Source of the DNA: Haoranjiania flava
GTDB taxonomy: Bacteria > Bacteroidota > Bacteroidia > Chitinophagales > Chitinophagaceae
DNA: 64,000 nucleotides
NCBI RefSeq assembly: GCF_025631005.1
Contig: NZ_JAOTPL010000003.1
Location: 124,001 to 188,000 of the forward strand
Reading direction: 5' to 3'
This document shows, one piece after another, positions 18,185 to 26,145 of this stretch. The first letter of the stretch is position 1, and every line of letters starts with the position of its first letter. The translations under genes were made by a program, and so were the position numbers. The notes beneath the pieces were generated by a model. It had not been told where the DNA came from. It saw only the letters and a program-made list of their open reading frames with translations, and ran no database searches.

Positions 18185-19039
18185 ATGAAAAAAAGATTAA
18201 TTGTATTTTTAGGACTAGGCTTATTTCTTTCATCTTTTGCAGCCCCGGCAGTAAACAAACATGAAAATATGCCGGATGAAAAAAAATTCCCTTCACTTCT
18301 TCCTGAAAAAACTACAAGCACTAATGTAGCAGTAAGGTATATGGATTCTGTATACGGCAGGGTAAACCTGGCAAGTACAGGCCTGCAAAAAGAAGTATTT
18401 TACAAAGCTTACAAAGGTTACCAGTTTTTACTGAACAACGGTATGCTCAACAAGAGTAACCTTCTCACTATTGTAGATTACAGCCAGCCCAGCCAGAACC
18501 GCAGGTTGTATGTCATCAATCTGCAAACAGGCCGGTTGATCTACAACACCTTTGTATCGCATGGTAAAAATTCGGGTCAGGACTACGCTACCAGCTTTTC
18601 CAATGCCCATAACTCCAACAAAAGCTCTTTGGGTTTTATGGTTACCGGCGATTCTTATGTAGGAAGAGCGGGCTTTAGCATGCGCCTGCATGGTAAAGAA
18701 GACGGCTTTAACACAAATGCATACGACAGGGGCGTGGTAATGCACGGCAGCGATTATGTAAATCAGAACCGCGCAGATAACGAAACTGTAGGCAGAAGCT
18801 GGGGTTGCCCGGCAGTGCCCGAATCGTTGTCAAGGGAAATAATCAATACTTTAAAAGGAGGCTCCTGCTTTTTTGTATGGGCGCCTGATAATAATTATAA
18901 CCGTACTTCAAAACTCATCAACGCAACCATTTCATGGCCTGAGCTGAAAGATATGGTTGAAAAAGAGAATATTAAACTGGCTACCAAGCCAATGAAAACT
19001 ACAAATGTAGAGCTTAGCAAACTATCAGGCCTACTATAG
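18185..19039 (+). CDS. Murein L,D-transpeptidase catalytic-domain family protein (YkuD_2 type)
   Basis: A 284-residue exported protein (signal peptide about 1-20, LFLSSFAAPA). Residues about 95-235 resemble the YkuD_2/L,D-transpeptidase catalytic domain. These include FVSHGKNSG, LHGKEDGFNTNAYDRGVVMHGSDYV with His187, and GRSWGCPAVP with the predicted nucleophile Cys208. It is probably a periplasmic cell-wall-modifying enzyme forming 3-3 crosslinks or anchoring proteins. Activity is inferred from the His/Cys motif only. A terminator-like hairpin follows. Confidence 0.88.
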   Translation: MKKRLIVFLGLGLFLSSFAAPAVNKHENMPDEKKFPSLLPEKTTSTNVAVRYMDSVYGRVNLASTGLQKEVFYKAYKGYQFLLNNGMLNKSNLLTIVDYSQPSQNRRLYVINLQTGRLIYNTFVSHGKNSGQDYATSFSNAHNSNKSSLGFMVTGDSYVGRAGFSMRLHGKEDGFNTNAYDRGVVMHGSDYVNQNRADNETVGRSWGCPAVPESLSREIINTLKGGSCFFVWAPDNNYNRTSKLINATISWPELKDMVEKENIKLATKPMKTTNVELSKLSGLL

Positions 19040-19071
19040 AGACAATTGTTGTTTTTAAGATGGATAATAAC

Positions 19072-19105
19072 GAAGGTTGCCGGTTGGCGGCCTTCTGAAT
19101 TTTAT
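19072..19105 (+). terminator. Terminator after the L,D-transpeptidase gene
   Basis: GAAGGTTGCC and GGCGGCCTTC form a 10 bp stem with two G-U pairs and a GGTT loop, followed by TGAATTTTAT. It lies 32 bases past the stop. Confidence 0.6.
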
Positions 19106-19149
19106 AGGGAAAATAGCCACAGGAATATATTTTATCCGCAGATTCAATA

Positions 19150-19158
19150 GTTGAAGTA
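19150..19158. repeat. Left 9 bp target-site duplication of the IS
   Basis: GTTGAAGTA immediately before the left inverted repeat, identical to 20793-20801 immediately after the right one. Confidence 0.9.
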
Positions 19159-19183
19159 GGGTGCATTCCAAATTGTCGCTTAG

Positions 19184-19490
19184 TCAGGCAGCCCGTTTGA
19201 ACCCATACTTTGCCATATTAATAACTTTATTCCATTGGTTGTTCTCTTTTAGCACTCTGAGGTTTAATATATTTTGAGCGCACTGCATTGTCCATCGCTG
19301 ACCAGATTGCTTCATGCGGTGTTGAATGACTGTTTTATGGGATTCAATAGCGCTTGAGCCTATAATGCCGCAGCGTATGTGTACATAGCTGGCATAATCC
19401 ATTCTATTTATATTGCTTTCATAATATTGAATGATCTTTTGGGCAGCCTCTTTTGGGGCTGTCTTTAAGCGTTTAATATTTTGTATAGGA
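19184..19490 (-). pseudogene. ISKra4-like transposase, C-terminal remnant
   Basis: Read from about 19490 down to 19184, the minus strand is open (IQNIKRLKTAPKEAAQKIIQ, then YYESNINRMDYASYVHIRCG). It ends with IGSSAIESHKTVIQHRMKQSGQRW, which resembles the C-terminal part of ISKra4-family transposases (GSGxVE...RMKxSGxRW). The fragment begins abruptly at the edge of the palindromic array, and the catalytic core upstream is missing. The stop codon sits just inside the left terminal repeat. It cannot encode an active enzyme. Confidence 0.75.
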
Positions 19491-19504
19491 AAATTGAAGA
19501 ATTA

Positions 19505-20354
19505 TTAACCATACTTCTGCTCCGCAGGAGCGGTATAATCATCTTTAAAGGATTTTGTAAATACATTGAGATAGCGCTCCTGCGGAGCGCGCCAAGAAAT
19601 GATTTGAAATTCTACACAGATTAGATTCCTCCGGAATCTTAAATGAAAGGATGTGATCGTATAATCATTATAGTATAGAAAAATTGAGGAAATTATGAAC
19701 TATATTTCTGCTCCCGCAGGAGCATAATCTGCATAGAAAAATGTTGTAAATTAGTTCCGCTCCACAGGAGCGGTATAATCACCTTTATAGGAGCTGCTTA
19801 TTTTTGAAAAGGCTTTTAAGGATTTTGTAAAATACATTGAGATAGCGCTCCTGCGGAGCGCCAACAATGATTTGAAATTCTACACAGATTAGATTCCTCC
19901 GGAATCTTAAATGAAAGGTTGTGATCGTATAATCATTGTTGTATATAAAAATTGAAGAAATTATGAACTATATTTCTGCTCCTGTAGGAGCATAATCTGC
20001 GTAGAAAAAATGTTGTAAATTAGGCCCGCTCCGCAGGAGCGGTATCTCAATGATTGTAAATTCTATACAGATTAGATTCCTCCGGAATCTTAGATAAAAG
20101 GTTGTGATCGTATAATCGTTGTTGTATATAAAAATTGAAGAAATTATGAACTATATTTCTGCTCCTGTAGGAGCATAATCTGCGTAGAAATATGTTGTAA
20201 ATTAAGCCCGCTCCACGGGAGCGGTATAATCATCTTTACAGGATTTTGTAAAATACATTGAGATAGCGCTCCTGCGGAGTGCGTCAACAATGATTTGAAA
20301 TTCTACACAGATTGGATTCCTCCGGAATCTTAAATGAAAGGTTGTGATCGTATA
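19505..20354. repeat. Array of about 3.5 imperfect units carrying four kinds of short palindrome
   Basis: Units of roughly 180-270 bases repeat between the two transposase remnants. Each full unit has, in order: GCTCCGCAGGAGC (19519; again near 19759, 20028 and 20210), GCGCTCCTGCGGAGCGC (19574-19590), AGATTCCTCCGGAATCT (19623-19639) and GCTCC-nnnn-GGAGC (19710-19723). Conserved text such as GATTTTGTAAAATACATTGAGATA lies between them in part. The third unit has lost the second palindrome. The palindromes vary in the loop (GCA, ACA, ACG) while stems are kept. Not a CRISPR: units are long and spacers are not unique. Confidence 0.8.
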
Positions 20355-20727
20355 CCCAGCATATACAACACATTGTCCGGCTGGAGGGGTGAGGGTGTTC
20401 GGCTCTCGTTGACTACTGCTTCTGATTGCTTACCATAGCTGTCTGTTACACGATATTGCTGGGTGTTGCTTACTGAAACCCCGTCATTTTTTCTATAATC
20501 TCTTTCCCCTGGCCGTAACTGTCTAACTGGCCTGCATACACCATTGTTTCCTGCATTAACGGGCTGATTTGAAAACCATTGACTCCCTTGCTGAACCGAT
20601 GAGTATTGGCAATACTTAGAGTTTTTTTTCTTGCGCCTGTCTGCCGGCACCTTGCCTAATTTTGCTTCCAATAACTGCTTAAATCAAGCATAATCTCAGA
20701 AATAGCTAAAAATTCTTCTTTGGCCAT
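20355..20727 (-). pseudogene. ISKra4-like transposase, N-terminal remnant with frameshifts
   Basis: From ATG 20727 the minus strand reads MAKEEFLAISEIMLDLSS, then shifts frame into LLEAKLGKVPADRR. It shifts again into FQISPLMQETMVYAGQLDSY and GKEIIEKMTGFQ, and again into VSNTQQYRVTDSYGKQSEAV. It finally reads DNVLYMLGI, where the palindromic array begins. The order fits the N-terminal half of the same transposase whose C-terminus is at 19184-19490. The break lies about where the first catalytic Asp would be expected. At least three frameshifts make it a pseudogene. Confidence 0.7.
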
Positions 20728-20792
20728 ATCCTGGCTAAATTTGTTGCCAAATTTACCATTTATTTACCCCCCCGACAATTTGGAATGCACCC

Positions 20793-20801
20793 GTTGAAGT
20801 A
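20793..20801. repeat. Right 9 bp target-site duplication of the IS
   Basis: GTTGAAGTA directly after the right inverted repeat; identical to 19150-19158. Confidence 0.9.
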
Positions 20802-20885
20802 TACTGATAATAGAAAATGCTTTATTTTTATAAAGGGTAAATAGCTTTCATAAATAAGCAAATGTCATTAACGTAAAAGTCGCAT

Positions 20886-21132
20886 ATGAAAACAGCAGAT
20901 ATAAATACTAATTTAGTTGACAGTTATTACACATTACTAAAAAGCTTAAGCTCTGATAATAAATTAGAACTAATAGCCCCGGCTGTCTTATTCAATGAAA
21001 ATCCGCCAACAAACAAAGGACAATTCCTGGAAGGCTTTATTTGGAGCTTTCATGCCTGATCAGTCGGCGGATGAATTCGTTAAAGAGTTGAAGGATGACA
21101 GGAAATGCAATCGTCAATCTATTGATTTGTGA
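20886..21132 (+). pseudogene. Frameshifted antitoxin-like gene with a toxin start remnant
   Basis: The first frame reads MKTADINTNLVDSYYTLL, KSLSSDNKLELI and onwards, stopping at 21057. Shifting to the +1 frame near 21030 restores WKALFGAFMPDQSADEFVKEL, then KDDRKCNRQSIDL, stopping at 21130-21132. The joined product (about 80 residues) resembles small Bacteroidota antitoxins encoded before PIN-domain toxins. A GTG at 21129 overlaps the stop by 4 bases and reads VKNILLD, like a VapC start, but loses similarity after seven residues. So the module appears dead: antitoxin frameshifted and toxin deleted. The family assignment is inference from pattern. Confidence 0.6.
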
Positions 21133-21197
21133 AAAATATTCTTTTAGACAAATTGAAGATTGGACAAAGGGCTAAATCAGGATCAATATTTTATAGC

Positions 21198-21224
21198 AAA
21201 AAAAGCGTGACTGCCGCGCCACGC
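21198..21224 (-). terminator. Terminator of the GH20 hexosaminidase gene
   Basis: On the minus strand GCGTGGC and GTCACGC form a 7 bp stem with a 6-base loop, followed by seven U. It lies 23 bases past the stop of the gene ending at 21247. Confidence 0.75.
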
Positions 21225-21246
21225 ATTATTCAATATTTTTAAAAAC

Positions 21247-23547
21247 TTATTTGAGCCAGGCAACCGGCACCGGCCGTCTTTCTTTATCGCCCGGAGCTTT
21301 CATCTGCAGGTCAAGCGTATAGCCGCCCCCTCCTTCAATAAACCTGAGTTCAAATTTATGGTAACCTTTTTTCAAAGCAATCTGCCCGCTTTTTTCAATA
21401 GGCGAGTGTAATCCATCGTTATCAACCACTACCTGGTCAGCAATTTTTAAAACAGAGCCGTCATCTGAAGTCAGGAAGAAAGAATAAATGCCGTCAGCAG
21501 GTACGTGGATGTAGCCGTTAAATTGCAGACCGAATACATCTGTACCTTTTACTTTAGATGCTATCACGGATATATCATCCTGCATCCAGGCGGCATCGGG
21601 CTCTTTCGTATCCATTTCTGCCACTTTCTTCAATACCGACTTATACATTTTTACATCAATGCCTTTGCCTGCCCTTTCGGTTAGTGAAACTATGGGATCC
21701 TGCTGGCGATAAGCAGCTTTATAAATATCGCCTCTCAGTCCATCCTTTGTAAACGCAGCAATGGTGTAGGTTACAGGCTTTGTAATAACAACAGGCTTGT
21801 TGAGCACCGCAGATTTATTGTGTGGAAGGCTGCCATCAATTGTATAGCGCAGGGTAAGGTCAGCTGCCGGTGGTTTTATATTCAGCACGGTTGATTTTGT
21901 AAAAACATTGTCTTCCAGCAGGCCTTCAATATCAGGCAGGCGGTATTTTGTGCCCATCGTTTCCAGTCTCTTTTGCTGGTGCGCCAGCCTGTTGCGAAAG
22001 TCTTTCCAGTTTTGCCTATGCGTCCATACTACTTCTGAAAGTGCGAGCTGCCGCGGTAAAGACATATATTCCAGGCGCGCTTCCGATGGTATCCATTCTG
22101 TCCAGATATTGGCCTGCACACCTATGATATTTGCGGCTTCCTGTTCAGTCAGCCCCTTAGGTACAGGGTTGAAATGATATACATTGTACAATGAATTTTT
22201 ATCGGGAATAGCATCAAAGTAAAGCGGGTTGCCCGGGGTCATAATCACGCGGTTGCCATTTTTCGCAGCTTCCACAGGCGCTTTCGGCACCCACGACCGC
22301 CAGTACATAACATATGCTGTAGGGTTTACACCGCCTTCCAGTATCTCATCCCAGCCGATAAGCTTCCTGCCGTTTGCATTGAAAAATTTCTCCATCCTGT
22401 GCACAAAATAGCTCTGCAATTCATCCACGTCTTTCAGGTTTTCTTTGTCCATCAGCACCCGGCAGGCTGCAGCTTTTTTCCAGCTGTCTTTATTCACTTC
22501 ATCGGCGCCTAAATGCACAAATTCATAAGGGAATATTTCGAAAATTTCTTTGTACACATTCTCAGCAAATTCAAATGTCTGCTCGTTGCAGGGGCAAAGA
22601 GGCACAGAAAACCCACCCGGCTTCCATTGGGTGTCGCCGCAGGCCAGGTGCGGGTAAAGCTGTACCGCAATATTCATATGGCCCGGCATATCTATTTCGG
22701 GAATGATATCAATGTGCCGCTCCTTTGCATATTGTACAATGCTTTTCATTTCCTGCTGGGTGTAGAAGCCGCCATAGATTGTGTCGCCGTTCACCACTTT
22801 TAAAAATCGCGGATCAAGTTCCATATCCGGATTGCCGGTTTCCTTAGCACGTTGTATGCAATCGCGGTCCTGGCTGTTGAGTTTGCGCCAGGCGCCTTTT
22901 TCAGTGAGCAACGGGTACTTTTTTATTTCAATTCTCCAGCCCTGGTCGTCAGTCAGGTGCAAATGAAATTTGTTGAATTTATACAATGCCAGCCTGTCGA
23001 TAAACTTTTTTAAGTAATCCAGTGTAAAGAAATGCCTGGATACATCCAGGTGCATGCCGCGGTAATGGTATACAGGGAAATCTTTTATATAAACAGCAGG
23101 TATAGCAACACTTTTAAGGTTTTTATTGCTTTCAATGCCTGAAGGGGCAAGCTGCCTGAGTGACTCTATGCCTCTGAAAATGCCTGTTTGCGTTTTTGCT
23201 TTGAGTATAATTTTTTTTGCAGTAACATCTAATGTATAGCCTTCATCGTGTTCAATGGCTGCATCTAACTGCAGATGAATGCTGTTCCCTGCTTTTGCTT
23301 TATCGCCCGGTAAAGAAATACCCGGAAAGAGCTCTTTCAGTTGTGTTATTTCATTTTTTAAAACAGCGGCATCGGCTATGATGCCGGTTTGATGATTGAC
23401 TATAAAGTTTCCTTCTCTTGCCTTTAACTCCTGCGGATAAGGGATGAGGGGATAGCGGGCAGCCGAAGATTGTGCAGATACATGACTAACAATAAATGTG
23501 GAAAAAATAATTAAAAAAGTTGCAACTTTGAAAAGGGTTTTATGCAT
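21247..23547 (-). CDS. GH20 beta-N-acetylhexosaminidase with C-terminal PA14-like domain
   Basis: A 766-residue exported glycosidase. After the signal peptide (about 1-26, ending VSAQ) come a GH20b-type domain (about 30-140) and the GH20 barrel. The barrel has GMHLDVSRHFF, KFHLHLTDDQGWRIEIKKYP, EIDMPGH, VHLGADEVNK with the catalytic pair Asp349-Glu350, and WDEILEGG. A short beta domain (RYTIDGSLP) and a PA14-like domain follow (about 650-750; GYIHVPADGIYSFFLTSDDG). It removes terminal GlcNAc/GalNAc from glycans or chitin oligomers. ATG 23547 is chosen because a promoter box lies between it and the longer in-frame ATG at 23586. Confidence 0.95.
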   Translation of the reverse strand: MHKTLFKVATFLIIFSTFIVSHVSAQSSAARYPLIPYPQELKAREGNFIVNHQTGIIADAAVLKNEITQLKELFPGISLPGDKAKAGNSIHLQLDAAIEHDEGYTLDVTAKKIILKAKTQTGIFRGIESLRQLAPSGIESNKNLKSVAIPAVYIKDFPVYHYRGMHLDVSRHFFTLDYLKKFIDRLALYKFNKFHLHLTDDQGWRIEIKKYPLLTEKGAWRKLNSQDRDCIQRAKETGNPDMELDPRFLKVVNGDTIYGGFYTQQEMKSIVQYAKERHIDIIPEIDMPGHMNIAVQLYPHLACGDTQWKPGGFSVPLCPCNEQTFEFAENVYKEIFEIFPYEFVHLGADEVNKDSWKKAAACRVLMDKENLKDVDELQSYFVHRMEKFFNANGRKLIGWDEILEGGVNPTAYVMYWRSWVPKAPVEAAKNGNRVIMTPGNPLYFDAIPDKNSLYNVYHFNPVPKGLTEQEAANIIGVQANIWTEWIPSEARLEYMSLPRQLALSEVVWTHRQNWKDFRNRLAHQQKRLETMGTKYRLPDIEGLLEDNVFTKSTVLNIKPPAADLTLRYTIDGSLPHNKSAVLNKPVVITKPVTYTIAAFTKDGLRGDIYKAAYRQQDPIVSLTERAGKGIDVKMYKSVLKKVAEMDTKEPDAAWMQDDISVIASKVKGTDVFGLQFNGYIHVPADGIYSFFLTSDDGSVLKIADQVVVDNDGLHSPIEKSGQIALKKGYHKFELRFIEGGGGYTLDLQMKAPGDKERRPVPVAWLK

Positions 23548-23573
23548 AACGGTATGTGTTGATTGATAAGCAT

Positions 23574-23581
23574 CAAATTTA
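23574..23581 (-). promoter_or_regulatory. Promoter -7 box TAAATTTG of the GH20 gene
   Basis: The minus strand reads TAAATTTG 26 bases upstream of ATG 23547. The alternative ATG at 23586 lies upstream of this box, which argues against it. Confidence 0.5.
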
Positions 23582-23637
23582 CGCATTAATGCTTACAATG
23601 TACACGGACAATTGTTTTCAGAATCAACGTTAATTCT

Positions 23638-24108
23638 ATGCAGCAACGCTTGACACCACTACAGGCACGGCAAAAAATAAAATATTATTGCGCTTACCAG
23701 GAAAGAAGCCACCAGGAGGTTAAAAATAAATTATATGAATTCGGCTTGCGAAAAGATGAGGTGGAAGAGATCTTATCTGAACTGATCAGTGAAGACTACC
23801 TTAACGAAGAACGGTTTGCCAGGATCTTTGCCGGCAGTAAGTTTCGCCAGAAACAATGGGGAAAAAATAAAATTCTTCATGAGTTGAAAGCAAAGTCTGT
23901 AAGCCCTTACAACATTAAAATTGCCATGCGCGAAATTGATGAAGATGAATACGCCAGGTGCCTGGAAAAACTCACACGCGAGAAGTGGAATGCCTTAAAA
24001 AACGAACAGTACATTATCCGTGAAACAAAAACCATACGGTATATGATGCAGAAAGGTTTTGAAGCAGACCAGGTCAAAAATGTATTAAAAAATCTGCGCG
24101 GGAAATAG
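23638..24108 (+). CDS. recX: Regulatory protein RecX
   Basis: A 156-residue all-helical RecX protein made of tandem three-helix repeats (ARQKIKYYCAYQERSHQEVKNKL, VEEILSELISEDYLNEERFARIFAG, KFRQKQWGKNKILHELKAK). It binds RecA filaments and inhibits or modulates recombinase activity. recA is not adjacent. Length is usual. It is divergent from the hexosaminidase and ends 6 bases from the convergent gene at 24115. Confidence 0.93.
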   Translation: MQQRLTPLQARQKIKYYCAYQERSHQEVKNKLYEFGLRKDEVEEILSELISEDYLNEERFARIFAGSKFRQKQWGKNKILHELKAKSVSPYNIKIAMREIDEDEYARCLEKLTREKWNALKNEQYIIRETKTIRYMMQKGFEADQVKNVLKNLRGK

Positions 24109-24114
24109 TTGCTG

Positions 24115-24759
24115 CTACTGCTGAAACCAGCTTGCATACTGCACGTAATTATCAGCAATACGCAGTATGGAATCTTTCATGTAAGAATCGCCCAGCTCTT
24201 TTACCTTTCTGGCGGGAATGCCGGCATAAATAGCGCCTGCTTCTACTACCGTATCTTCGGTAACAACTGCACCCGCTGCAATGATGGTGTTGGAGTGAAT
24301 GATACACCTGTCCATTACGATGGCGCCCATGCCAATCAGCACATTGTCGTGCACTGTGCAGCCATGCACAATAGCATTGTGGCCAATGGAAACATTGCTG
24401 CCAATAACTGTAGGGCTTTTCTGGTAAGTGCAATGAATAATGGCGCCGTCCTGTACGTTTACCCTGTTGCCAAGTTTAATAAAATTAACATCGCCGCGTA
24501 CCACACTGTTGAACCAGAATGTACATTCGTTGCCAGTAACCACGTCGCCTGCTATTGTTGCGTTTGGAGCAAAGAAACAGTTATTGCCAAAGCGGGGAGT
24601 TTTGCCTTGTACAGGCAGGATCAGGGCTGTTTTGGCGCCCTTTGAAGGGAAGAAGAGCTTCCTGATCAGCAGCAGTACTGCTGCTGCAATTACCAGTAAT
24701 ATGATGGAGCTGATGATGATCCAGACAAGGTAGCCGAAAGAAGGAAAAAGCATATCCAT
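24115..24759 (-). CDS. Gamma-carbonic-anhydrase-like hexapeptide-repeat protein with N-terminal membrane anchor
   Basis: A 214-residue protein. Residues about 10-33 form a transmembrane helix (WIIISSIILLVIAAAVLLLI). Residues about 58-190 form a left-handed beta-helix of hexapeptide repeats (APNATIAGDVVTGNECTFWF, then NSVVRGDVNFIKLGNRVNVQDG, VIGSNVSIGHNAIVHGCTV). The His residues expected for gamma-CA metal binding are visible (IIHC, IGHNAIVHG). A membrane anchor is unusual for this normally soluble family. Enzyme activity is unproven; many relatives have other roles. purC lies 29 bases upstream in the same direction. Confidence 0.88.
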   Translation of the reverse strand: MDMLFPSFGYLVWIIISSIILLVIAAAVLLLIRKLFFPSKGAKTALILPVQGKTPRFGNNCFFAPNATIAGDVVTGNECTFWFNSVVRGDVNFIKLGNRVNVQDGAIIHCTYQKSPTVIGSNVSIGHNAIVHGCTVHDNVLIGMGAIVMDRCIIHSNTIIAAGAVVTEDTVVEAGAIYAGIPARKVKELGDSYMKDSILRIADNYVQYASWFQQ

Positions 24760-24788
24760 AAAATATATCTCCGGGTAGTAAATTTTAT

Positions 24789-25715
24789 TTATCGGTGAGA
24801 TTGAATGGCTTCTTCAATGGCTGTGCGGGTAGCTTCCTCACTCCAGTTCTCGGGTATAAATTTTTTACCGATCACTTTTTCGTACAACTCAATATACCGC
24901 TGTGATATTGTGTTTATCCAGTCTTCAGACATTTCCGGCACGGCCTGTCCTTCCTTACCCATAAAATTATTTTCTATGAGCCATTCCCGCACAAACTCTT
25001 TGGAAAGCTGTTTCTGCCTTTCGCCTTTTTGCTGCCTTTCCTCGAAGCCATCTGCATAAAAATACCTTGAGCTATCGGGCGTGTGTATCTCATCCATCAG
25101 CACAATTTCATCGCCGATCTTACCAAATTCATATTTTGTATCTACCAGTATCAACCCCTGCTTTGCCGCAATTTCTTTGCCTCTTTCAAAAAGAGCCAGG
25201 GTATATTTTTTCAGCGTATCCCATTCTGCTGCAGTAGCCAGCCCGCTGGATATGATCTCCTGCTCAGAAATATCTTCATCATGTCCTTCGGCTGCTTTTG
25301 TGCTGGGCGTGATGATGGGTTGTGGGAAATAATCATTCTCTTTCATGCCTTCGGGCATTGGTACGCCGCAAAGTTCGCGTTTACCGCTGCTGTAAGTGCG
25401 CCATGCATGGCCGGTGAGGTTGCCGCGCACAACCATTTCTATTCTAAAAGGCTCACATCTTCTGCCGAAAGCAGCATTGGGCGCAGGCGTTGCAATAAGC
25501 CAGTTGGGGCACACATCCTCTGTGGCTTTCAGCATGTAAGCCGCAATTTGATTCAGCACCTGTCCTTTGTAGGGGATGGGCTTAGGCAATATCACGTCAA
25601 AAGCCGAAATGCGGTTGCTGGCAATCATTACAAGCTTGTCTTGGCCAATGGAGTATACATCGCGGACCTTGCCTCTGTAGAATGCTGTCTGGTCTGAGAA
25701 ATGAAATTGTTGCAT
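24789..25715 (-). CDS. purC: Phosphoribosylaminoimidazole-succinocarboxamide synthase (SAICAR synthetase)
   Basis: A 308-residue cytosolic enzyme joining aspartate to CAIR with ATP in purine biosynthesis. Signatures: FYRGKVRDVYSIGQDKLVMIASNRISAFDVILP (ATP-binding N-terminus), FRIEMVVRGNLTGHAW, KLILVDTKYEFG-type (GLILVDTKYEFGKIGDEIVLMDEIHTPDSSRY). Length of about 300 residues is typical of the long PurC form. It lies between a TPR gene and the gamma-CA-like gene on the minus strand; no other pur gene is nearby. Confidence 0.97.
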   Translation of the reverse strand: MQQFHFSDQTAFYRGKVRDVYSIGQDKLVMIASNRISAFDVILPKPIPYKGQVLNQIAAYMLKATEDVCPNWLIATPAPNAAFGRRCEPFRIEMVVRGNLTGHAWRTYSSGKRELCGVPMPEGMKENDYFPQPIITPSTKAAEGHDEDISEQEIISSGLATAAEWDTLKKYTLALFERGKEIAAKQGLILVDTKYEFGKIGDEIVLMDEIHTPDSSRYFYADGFEERQQKGERQKQLSKEFVREWLIENNFMGKEGQAVPEMSEDWINTISQRYIELYEKVIGKKFIPENWSEEATRTAIEEAIQSHR

Positions 25716-25771
25716 GCGGCGAAGTTAAACAATTTCAAAAAAACACCCTGCGAAAATATTACAGCGCTTTG

Positions 25772-26083
25772 CTACATTTCAAGTTCTTCACATGCGCTTT
25801 TGAGCTCGTTGTAAGTACGTTGTTCGCCTGCTTTTTTAGCTTGTTCCATACCTGTTTTGTAGCATTGCAGCGCTTGCTGATCCATTTTTTTACGTTCCAG
25901 CAATTGTCCCAGGTGATAATAAGATCCTACATACGCCGGGTTGTTCTGCAATAAGCTTTCCAGTAATTGTTGTGCTTCTTCATCATTGCCTGCCTTAATG
26001 TATTCCAATGCCAGTGCGTGTTTCAGGAAGCTGTCGCCGGGGCTTTCCTGCAAAAAAGATTTTAATTTTTCTATGCGTTCCAT
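25772..26083 (-). CDS. Small TPR-repeat protein
   Basis: A 103-residue helical protein with about two and a half tetratricopeptide repeats (DSFLKHALALEYIKAGNDEEA, PAYVGSYYHLGQLLERKKMDQQALQCYKTG). No signal peptide, so probably cytosolic and protein-binding. It is 56 bases upstream of purC and divergent from the adenosyltransferase gene. Function unknown. Confidence 0.8.
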   Translation of the reverse strand: MERIEKLKSFLQESPGDSFLKHALALEYIKAGNDEEAQQLLESLLQNNPAYVGSYYHLGQLLERKKMDQQALQCYKTGMEQAKKAGEQRTYNELKSACEELEM

Positions 26084-26116
26084 ATTAATTAAGCGGGATA
26101 GATAGTTGATTATAGC

Positions 26117-26124
26117 TATGTTTG
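26117..26124 (+). promoter_or_regulatory. Promoter -7 box TATGTTTG of the adenosyltransferase gene
   Basis: A TAnnTTTG match 21 bases upstream of ATG 26146. An in-frame TTG at 26122 lies inside this box, which supports the ATG as start. Confidence 0.5.
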
Positions 26125-26145
26125 CACCAGTTAAAATATTCAGCC

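Larger units (their letters stand above)
19159..20792. mobile_element. Non-autonomous ISKra4-like insertion sequence with perfect ends
   Basis: A 1634-base element bounded by perfect 20 bp terminal inverted repeats (19159-19178 GGGTGCATTCCAAATTGTCG, and its exact complement at 20773-20792). It is flanked by a perfect 9 bp target duplication, GTTGAAGTA (19150-19158 and 20793-20801). Inside, on the minus strand, are a decayed N-terminal piece and a C-terminal piece of one transposase, separated by a palindrome-rich array. Perfect ends and target duplication with a broken transposase suggest it moved as a defective element using a transposase supplied elsewhere. Confidence 0.9.

Noticed and set aside
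19505..20354. CRISPR array
   Set aside because: Units are 180-270 bases with several palindromes each and no short unique spacers.
23548..23586. Longer hexosaminidase start at ATG 23586
   Set aside because: A promoter box lies between it and ATG 23547, and the shorter form begins directly with a signal peptide.
26084..26145. Cobalamin riboswitch before the adenosyltransferase
   Set aside because: The gap is only about 60 bases and lacks the B12-box pattern.
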